NCBI GenBank assembly: GCA_022432975.1
Contig: CM039509.1
Span: 17,917,261 to 17,981,260 of the forward strand
Direction: 5' to 3'
Length of the DNA stretch: 64,000 bases
Source: Begonia masoniana
Taxonomy: Eukaryota > Streptophyta > Magnoliopsida > Cucurbitales > Begoniaceae
The position numbers and the translations under genes were made by a program. Of this stretch, positions 57,451 through 64,000 are shown piece by piece. Numbering within the stretch: the stretch's first letter is position 1; each line of letters opens with the position of its first letter. A model generated the notes under the pieces. It ran no database searches. It saw nothing but the letters and a program-made list of their open reading frames with translations, and was not told where the DNA came from.

Positions 57451-57911
57451 TCGAAGGTGCCGACAAAAGGGTTGAGAAATCGACCCCTTACGCCCATGGA
57501 AAATGTCGACCGATTTTGTGGTCGAAAACGTCAACCGATCAATAAGCAATTCGACCAAATAAGTCGACCGAAGTTGCGAAGAGTTGCAACCTGAGAGGAA
57601 TTAAGTGTCGATCTATGTTATGGACATCGACCGATTTTGTTGTGGGTCGTCACTCTTCAAGTGCTGTGTCTTGTCGACCGAAACCCCTGTTTTATTGTTT
57701 TAACACTGACACTTAAGTTTAGTTTCAATTCAAGGTTTCCACACGTAGTACGTCTTCCACTAAATGAAGTTAATGGTCATTAAACGAGAGCAAATAAAGA
57801 ATAGAATTAAAAACAAAAAAAAATTATGGGAAAATACGATGGCTTAGGTCAAAGTTAAGTCAACGTTGGAATGAGTCTTGTGACGGCCTGGAGAGGGTCG
57901 GGGTTGTTACA

Positions 57912-58151
57912 ATATCAGGTACATTGAATATAAAATTGACATATGAGAGAAATGCTGCAACGATGGCAGAATCTATAATCAGGTATGTTGATTCTAATTT
58001 TGCTAGTTGCCTGGACTCATTACGTTCTACTTCTAAATATGTATTTAAAGCTTATGGAGAAACTATAAGCTAGAAGACTAAATTACATCATATGATAGAT
58101 TTTTCCACTGCACAAACGGAGTACATTGCCACGACGGAAGATGTTAAGGAA
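57912..58151 (+). pseudogene. pol: Ty1/copia element G, RNase H N-terminal part
   Basis: It reads GTLNIKLTYERN, then YVDSNFASCLDSLRSTSKYVF, then FSTAQTEYIATTEDVKE, the copia RNase H landmarks. A TAG replaces Trp in the ISWK motif (about 58071). It is interrupted at 58151 by an insertion with an 11-bp duplication. Confidence 0.85.
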
Positions 58152-59576
58152 TAACATGCCAAGGAGGCCCAAAGCTAGATTGCAATCCAAGGCCCATATT
58201 CTACTTAGCACTTTTACTAATGAATTTACTTTTCCTTTTCTTGCAAGACTTGATCTTGTTGGAGACCTCACTTGGAGCACTTGGAAGGATTTATCATTTG
58301 ACCCATAGGAATTTGTCTTCCCGGCCCATGAATTGATGTAATTTTTGTTTTTGAACTTATTTGGCAAACTCTAGCCTTTTTGTATGAACTATTTAAATTG
58401 CATCACGCATTAGATTGTTGATTAGGATTAGATGTATGATGGTGGATGATGGGTTGAAGACCTAGCCATCAAAGGAGAAAAGCCCTTCAACAAATTGGAC
58501 TCAAATGAAGCCTTAACCCAAAGAAGAGCCCATACTTAAGGTATGAAATTTGCAGGTACAAATGTTAGTGGCAACAAGGATCAAAGAGTTGGCACAACCT
58601 CGGCCATTGATCAAGAATTGGCGCGGTTTCATGTGGGGCATCAATCTGGCGCGAGCAGCATCGGGTACACCAGGCAGGCGCGCGGACAGTAGCAACAGTC
58701 GTTAGATGGAGGCACGCGGAGCAGCATCTGGATCGCTGGCGTGGTGCGCACACGATCACCATCGCAGCCGTTGATGGCGCACGCTGAGCAGCTTCTGGTT
58801 CGTTGATGGGCGCACGCACGACTTGACATCTTGGCCGCCGATTAGCTTCCATCCAAGGGCTCCAATTTAATCTTCAATTTTTTCCAAACCCTAATCATCC
58901 ACCCTAGAATTTTCTATTTAAGCATAGTATTGTCGTTTGTAAACAACTTTTGGCCATTTTATGAGAATTCTCTTTCCCTAACCGACGTGTTAGAAGACCT
59001 TCGGGTATTCCTCGATTTTCTTATCGAATGGAGCGGTCCTCCATTATTCCCCTGGCTTTGGGTTGCTAGGTGAACTCTTAAACTTTCCCTCACATTTTCC
59101 TCTCTTGAGAGTTTAAGGTTTGAGGAAGAAAACCTAGGCCTACGGTAGTCATTTTCCTCTAGAAAAACGTACACCCCATAGCACACGTAAGATAGTTTCT
59201 GGGTCCGCCAAGGGTATTTCTATTTTCATATACATTTCTTGCATTTTTCATCTTATCATTTTCGGCCTCACACTCCACACACCTCACTTTTTAAAGTTTG
59301 CTTGCATTTTGTCCATCTCCTTCATCTCTATTTTCATTTCGGTTTTGCACACTTCACCACCACCGAGCACCTCATTAGTTGTCATTCTTTTCTTTATCAT
59401 TTCATGCAAAACATTCACCTTCATTCTCGTCCATAAATCACACATCTAACTCTTCATTTTGGTTGCATCATTTCTTCCATTTTTCTACCTTCCCTTTTGG
59501 TTTTGCACATCACACTCTCACCCGAGCACTTGTGACTACTTGTGGGTTATACATGGCCCCTTCTCTAAGGACCACC
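58152..59576. mobile_element. Unclassified insertion (about 1.4 kb) in copia RNase H
   Basis: It is flanked by ATGTTAAGGAA (58141-58151) and ATGTCAAGGAA (59577-59587), an 11-base duplication with one mismatch. There is no LTR end, poly-A tail or clear terminal inverted repeat, and no long credible open frame. It contains degenerate GC-rich repeats of a GCACGC-GAGCAGC-TCTGG type (58640-58830) and a pyrimidine-rich part (59230-59520). The duplication length fits a Mutator-like element, but that is a guess. Confidence 0.55.
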
Positions 59577-59581
59577 ATGTC

Positions 59582-59946
59582 AAGGAAGCTTTCTAGCTAA
59601 AAGGGTTAGCTTTGAAGCTCAATATGCTGATTGTTGTTCTGAAACTTTTCTATGATAGTCAGAGTATAATATATTCGATGAAAAACTCAGCTTTACATGA
59701 ACAATCAAAGCACATTGATGTGAAATTTCATTTTATTCGAGAGGTTGTTGATCAGAGTGAAGTGAAAATTCAAAAAATTGATACAGAGGAGAATTCGACG
59801 GATATTCTTACGAAAGTTCTTCTAGGTGCCAAGTTTAAGCATTATTTGGACTAGGTGGGTGTGAAGGAAAGTTAGCCTGTAATGGAGAACGCACATGCTC
59901 TGGATAGCAATGTGAAGATGTTCAAAACAGGAACCAAGGAGGATAT
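59582..59946 (+). pseudogene. pol: Ty1/copia element G, RNase H C-terminal part, 3' UTR and polypurine tract
   Basis: It resumes KEAF-LKGLALKL (stop for Trp), then LFYDSQSIIYSMKNSALHEQ, KHIDVKFHFIREVV and NSTDILTKVLLGAKF, the end of copia pol, with the stop at 59852-59854. The purine stretch AACCAAGGAGGATAT at 59932-59946 precedes the LTR. Confidence 0.85.
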
Positions 59947-60298
59947 TGTTAATTATTGGTTACCGTTTTGGTTCAATTTAGTTCAAAAGTTTTTTGAATT
60001 AGATTTGCAATTTGTATTGCAGTTATTTTTTATCCCGTTCAAATTTTTTATTTCTTATTTAAAATAAATGAGTAAGAGATTTGATAGGAGATAAGAAAAA
60101 AGGAGAGAGAGAATCAGATCTGGAGTGAGAAGAATCCGAGATAAAATAGGAGAGAGAGAAATACTTATTTTCTAAATTCTCTAATAAAATTCACTGCTAG
60201 AGTTTTGTACCGTTAAAAATTGTTGTCTTGATTTCTTCTTTAACTATTCTAATTAATTTTTGATCGATTCTCGCAGTGTGATTGATTTTATCACAACA
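59947..60298 (+). repeat. Ty1/copia element G 3' LTR (352 bp)
   Basis: It runs from TGTTAATTATTGG to TTTATCACAACA, right after a copia-type polypurine tract. The predicted target duplication is CCAAC (60299-60303). The 5' LTR would be left of the window. Confidence 0.72.
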
Positions 60299-61368
60299 CC
60301 AACAAATGTTAAGAAAAGGAAAAATATACATTAAGGTATGTAAAAGTCATTAATGTTAAAACATTCTCTATATGATGGGCAACTCTGGAAAATTTGAAAA
60401 AAAATAGTGGTACGCAAAGATATTTTAGGTTCACCCATAGTTCATGGAAAATAGAGCAAATGGGCATGAACAACCATTACCAATAAAATAATATAAGATT
60501 AAAGATAGTTGACAACGATATAATAAAAAGAAAGCATATTTAAGATTGCAATAACAGTTCACACAGTAAAAAAGATGTCAAAGTCATTCACAAGACAGAT
60601 ATACGAAGACTATCATTAGATAAGAAGAGAGGAGACAAACTTTCCATAGAATAATTGATATTCAATGTGCAAAGATAAATTTGTATTAAAACAGAAATCA
60701 GATATAGAAAAATATTTTATCATGCAATAGTTACTCACTGAAACAAGATAGAAACTCTGAATGAGACTATGAGGTAGAAGAATTACTTCTTGTCTTTCAG
60801 CATCGTGTATTACTTCCTTTCTCCAACCTTCGTTCTTATCCATTCTTCCTCGATATTGTTTTTTCTAACACTGTACTTCTTTGGATTTTTCGTCTTCACC
60901 TGGAAATCCATGGACAAAAATAAGAAAAAAAAATGTTCTAACTTCACATCAACACTCAACAAACTATTTAATCGAGAGATTTTTGAGAAAAGAAAACAAA
61001 GTAAATAAAAAAATTTAGCAAAGCACCTTAAAAGCAACATATTTTAATGGCATTCAGTTTCTAACGGTGTTTCTCTTTATTTTACAGCAAAAAAAGGGAT
61101 TCCAATCTAGGAAGAAGTATTTATTCCCTTCAATTGAATTCTCAGGTAGCGATTCTAAGAGTACTAAACATTAAAAGATGCCAGTATTCTGCCTTCAGCT
61201 ACACCAATGAAAAGTGAAATTGCAGCTACTTGTAAAATTGTGTAGCTACAGGATTAGAATTTTATGATGTGAGATTTCAAAAAATTTTCTTATAAAATGA
61301 CATTTTAAAGCCACAATGAAGATCTGTCCTTGAGGAAGCAAACAACGTCCCCAAAGGATGCAAGTGTT
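60299..61368. other. AT-rich flank without recognised gene
   Basis: No repeats, LTR borders or coding motifs are clear. A minus-strand open stretch near 60740-60860 (MDKNEGWRKEVIHDAERQ, then a GTGAGT donor) could be an exon but has no convincing acceptor. Confidence 0.4.
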
Positions 61369-61425
61369 TTAAACGCATTTGTAGACAAACAAAGTTTGCT
61401 TTTCACTAAAACAAGAATACTTAAT
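61369..61425 (-). pseudogene. Possible terminal exon of an orphan two-exon model
   Basis: On the minus strand it follows TTTTTTGTCTTCACAG, a good plant acceptor, and continues in phase 0 from the exon at 61528-61617, giving 18 codons and TAA. The intron would be 102 bp. Function is not recognised; it may be a relic. Confidence 0.25.
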
Positions 61426-61527
61426 CTGTGAAGACAAAAAAGCATGAAACATATAAACACAAAATAGATAAAACAAAAGACACAGATTAACATGAATAAT
61501 ACCAAGGGTAGAGAGAGACATATTAAC

Positions 61528-61617
61528 CTTGGGATATATCTTGCAAAGATCATGCAGACCAAGCTTTGTGTGAATGCGTGGCGACACATAATTGTCGTAT
61601 AAGTATTCAATATACAG
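61528..61617 (-). CDS. Possible 90-nt internal exon of an unknown gene
   Basis: On the minus strand it is bounded by TCTAG and GTTAAT and is open for exactly 30 codons in phase 0 (LYIEYLYDNYVSPRIHTKLG to KIYPK). Balanced amino-acid composition and fitting splice sites suggest a real or formerly real exon. I do not recognise the family and cannot place other exons besides 61369-61425. Confidence 0.35.
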
Positions 61618-62553
61618 CTAGATTGGAATTTACATAATAACTGTGACATGGTAACCAAATAACATTCAAGAGTGTCACGTCATTTGTTGCTACAAATTGA
61701 AAGATGCAGTGTAAGCCTTCCCTAAACAGAAATAAACTTGGAAATCAAGAACTTCCTCCAACCAGAGTCTATCTGTCCCTGCGCCTACTCGTAAGTCTAC
61801 CGTAAAAACATAATCATGCAATGGTCTTCAATAGAATCCCCTCCCTCTTTTATTCTCTCCCCATACATCATTTTCCTGAGCCTCGTGCCACTCACATCTA
61901 GCTAATTCCTTCCCCCACCCCCCAATTCAGCATCTAATTCCCAATCTGCCCTTCCTTTAGCATGCTTATCACCATCCTCGTTTTATGAGTTTTCCCCAAG
62001 TGTTTGTTAGTGTGTTGAAGTTGCATTGAAAGACTATTCAAACTCATAAAAAAAAAATAGTCGAAGATCCTGCTGAACTCAAGGCTCCAAACACAAACCA
62101 AATTATTCAATGTAGAAATCAAAGAACATGATGCAAAACAATGGCCATAGCACGATAAAATATGATGCAAAGCCAAATATGAAGACACCCTCCCCCCTCC
62201 ACAGTATCCCATCTAATTCCACGCGCAACCCTCACGTCGGCATCTAAAATTGATCAAAACCATGAAAGGCTTAACTAGTTAAAGATGGCAATATGAATAA
62301 AAGCTGATATGAATTTATCATACTAACATACTTTTCCCGTCCAACAAAAACTGTAGCCAATTAAAAACACAACAGAATGTGCAATTGTATAATCAACATA
62401 ACACAAGTTCATTCTATGCCACTTTCACAGTGTATTTGCAATTATTGTGTCAACTACGAACAAGATGGAAAAAATAAAGCTATTTTAAATTCTCTTTTGA
62501 GATCAAAATACTGTCTTAAGGGTAGAAGATTTACAAAGTCTCTTCAAAATAGT
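61618..62553. other. AT-rich flank without recognised gene
   Basis: It is non-repetitive within the window, with no long credible frame on either strand. It may be intronic or intergenic. Confidence 0.4.
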
Positions 62554-62800
62554 TGTTAGAGTCAGTGTGACCTGAATTATAGTTGTATCGAGTCAAACTT
62601 GTGTATTAATATTAAAATTTTTTATTTTCTCTATATATTAATGTTTGAGTCGCAAAACTCAATATACTTTGATTTCAATACAGCGAATTTCTCCTTTGTT
62701 TATGATTTTTTTTCGTTTAGAATTTTTTACGTAAATCTTATTAGCTCTGTTCTTTTGCGTTTATTTTCTTTTTCTTAATATTAGCGTTCGGTTCTCAACA
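62554..62800 (+). repeat. Copia-like LTR (about 247 bp)
   Basis: It runs from TGTTAGAGTCAG to GGTTCTCAACA and is followed directly by ATTGATATTAGAG (62801-62813), a degenerate form of ATTGGTATCAGAG. The size and the short AT-rich body fit a copia LTR. Internal sequence ends by about 62880, where another LTR-like border begins. Confidence 0.5.
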
Positions 62801-62880
62801 ATTGATATTAGAGTTTTGGTTTTGAGAATTCAATGTAAGGATGAGAATTTCTATACTAAGATCCAACGTTTTTACAGGTT

Positions 62881-63361
62881 TGTAATTTTGGAGTATTGCA
62901 ACCTTTTCGAAAAAGAAATAAAAAAAAAAAAAAGAAAATAAATCTTTCTTTTCTTGTTGGCGTCCTTGTCTTCTCCTTCAATAGAGAAGACCTTCGTTCC
63001 AGCCGCTGCCATCGCTGCGCGCTAGGGAGAAGCACCGCGACAGTGAAGTTGCCACTGTCGCCGTCTGTTGTGGGAGGAGCTAGTATTGGTAGAAAACTAC
63101 TCACTATATTCTCCCACAAGAACGTTTACAGAGAAGATGATGAACGGAAAAAGAAAACAGTAAAATAAAACTAAAAGAAAAACAGACAATTCATTCCCTG
63201 CCCATTCACTCTGCATTCCTCCTCATTATATTGGTGTTCCTCTCCAACGGTTTGGACACGTCAGCTGAATATTCAATGGCTTGGGCTGTGGTTTCCTGCT
63301 TCCACTACGTTTAGTTTGGCGGCCCAGCATTGTAGTCGTTCATGGAAGCCCTTCCATGACA
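62881..63361 (-). repeat. LTR-like 3' end of minus-strand element I
   Basis: On the minus strand it starts TGTCATGGAAGG right after a polypurine run (CAAGGGGGAGGATT, 63362-63375) and may end ATTACA at 62881. The mate LTR would be right of the window. The borders are inferred from TG/CA ends and the polypurine run only. Confidence 0.45.
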
Positions 63362-63735
63362 AATCCTCCCCCTTGACATATCCTTGTCCTCAAGGATAAA
63401 AATATGGAAAGCCACAGAAACATATGCTATTCGCTTCATCATCTTCACCCGCATTCGGGTCCTCCCGGTTCTGCGACTCTTCGTTCTTACGAATCGGCTG
63501 CTGGTAGTTCTGGTTCCCCCTGTCCGATCGAGGTCAGCTTCTTCTTTGATATCACTTTGTCCAGAAAAAACTTCCTCGTCTGTTTCAGCTGCCACCTCAT
63601 CTCTGAACTCGCTTTTCTTCAACCTCTGCTTCCATTTTGCCATCACCATGTTCAGCTCCTTTTGCTGGGTTTTCATTCTCTCAAAAACAAACTTTGTTAA
63701 AGCATCTTGTCGGGCTTGGGCATTATGTCTCACTC
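63311..63735 (-). pseudogene. Element I internal frame: coiled-coil start joined to a retrotransposon-like 3' tail
   Basis: The frame reads GVRHNAQARQDALTKF, a charged coil (ERMKTQQKELNMVMAKWKQ), an acidic and then Arg/Thr-rich stretch, and ends ILEDKDMSRGRICHG over the polypurine run. LEDKD before a purine run is typical of gypsy 3' ends; the coil resembles a gag N-terminus. No PR, RT or IN lies between, so it looks like a deletion derivative. It is fused in frame to the kelch fragment on its right. Confidence 0.4.
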
Positions 63736-64000
63736 CATCGAATACTTCAGCAGATTGTAGCGAAATCAATCCTCCGTTGCTGGTGGTAACATCTCCAACA
63801 AAGCTTGTTGTTTAAAACGCCTGTTTTACGATAAGCTCTTCCAATTGACATCGGGCTGGTCTCAGTCCCTGCGTTTAACACTGGATCATACCTCAAAACA
63901 CGATTAATGGCTGAAACTTTTGAAAATCCCCCAAGCACATACAGACATCCATCAACGGCTCTAACAGAACAACCACATAATTGCTTTTTATCATTAACAT
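63736..64000 (-). pseudogene. F-box/kelch-repeat protein fragment, frameshifted and truncated
   Basis: On the minus strand, from the window edge, it reads CSVRAVDGCLYVLGGFSK, then INRVLRYDPVLNAGTETSP, then SIGRAYRKTGVLNNKL, then after a small deletion near 63806 the other frame gives GGLISLQSAEVFD. These are kelch blades of a plant F-box/kelch protein (At1g22040-like, from memory of the family). A Gly stands where the conserved Trp of NAWTE is expected. It ends abruptly at AEVFD, where element I sequence begins. Confidence 0.6.

Larger units (their letters stand above)
55227..57911 (+). mobile_element. LTR H: solo-like LTR of a distantly related Ty3/gypsy family, 5' terminus degraded
   Basis: It ends GTCGGGGTTGTTACA at 57911, next to resumed copia sequence. 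The first bases (CCAGTTTTCCG) fit an LTR start with the TGTAACAC lost, and GTAAATTAAGCTTGTTTTACG matches the early part of the B LTR. A pyrimidine-rich leader is at 55455-55620, exon 2 at 56208-56255 with its donor at 56256, and GGCCTACATCAC follows. No clear target duplication remains. It holds three sets of internal repeats. Confidence 0.72.

Noticed and set aside
59239..59600. His/Phe/Ser-rich plus frames
   Set aside because: Low-complexity pyrimidine-rich sequence within the unclassified insertion; no motif and no start context.
60616..61040. Short frames as possible exons (MDKNEGWRKEV and neighbours)
   Set aside because: A fair donor (GTGAGT) exists, but there is no convincing acceptor or homologous reading; left as part of the unannotated flank.
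61934..62212. Minus frame of 92 codons
   Set aside because: Low-complexity composition without motif, and no splice or start context that would support a gene.
62896..63168. Plus and minus frames over the GC-rich stretch near 63000
   Set aside because: Short, overlapping on both strands, and better explained as the body of the LTR-like end of element I.

Overview
This is plant nuclear DNA, probably eudicot, and almost all of it is transposable elements. The evidence is large Ty3/gypsy chromovirus-like LTR retrotransposons with gag-PR-RT-RNaseH-IN-chromodomain order and an initiator-Met-type primer site (TGGTATCAGAG), a Cassandra-type TRIM carrying 5S-rRNA-like sequence, Ty1/copia remnants, and an F-box/kelch-like gene fragment at the right edge. 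No intact host gene is complete in the window. The family label Tekay/Del-like is an inference from domain order, LTR length and the C-terminal chromodomain.

Layout. From the left edge to 60298 the window can be read as one old Ty1/copia element (here G, + strand) opened by successive insertions. G is visible at 18200-18511 (RT), 55099-55226 (RT end), 57912-58151 and 59582-59946 (RNaseH) and 59947-60298 (3' LTR). Into G went: element A (+, 2297-18199, 5' end outside the window); element E (-, 18512-55098, TSD AAACA); a solo-like LTR H (+, 55227-57911); and an unclassified insert (58152-59576). A contains a Cassandra composite (6133-8093, TSD GTATT), a + strand solo LTR (8108-10687, TSD ACCGT/ACAGT) and a - strand solo LTR (10811-13389, TSD TTACC), and its 5' LTR is interrupted by LTR F (1-2296). 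E contains C (-, 19160-45949, TSD ACTAC) in its 3' LTR. C contains B (+, 21275-30862, TSD TTAAC) in its 3' LTR and D (-, 38003-45322, TSD CGAAA) in its 5' LTR. Insertion order is therefore G, then A and E, then C, then B and D.

The pol regions of A, B, C and E carry many stops and frameshifts and are dead. D is the exception: its two 2375-bp LTRs differ at only two positions that I found, and it keeps an intact 381-codon gag but has no pol. That points to very recent movement driven by proteins from another element; B-type elements are the closest relatives here.

All the large LTRs share a gene-like internal layout: a short middle exon ending in a consensus donor, then a downstream acceptor opening into a 15-18 codon acidic tail with a conserved stop. 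The splice phase is the same in nine LTR copies from eight lineages although exon lengths differ. This is the most unusual signal in the window. Other notable signals are the head-to-head Cassandra array, a cluster of six hairpins in the B LTR, TGACGTCA arrays in several LTRs, and an LTR-type element carrying a broken F-box/kelch fragment.

The right flank (60299-64000) is AT-rich. It has a possible two-exon orphan gene on the minus strand, a copia-like LTR with a degenerate primer site, and the partial minus-strand element carrying the kelch fragment.
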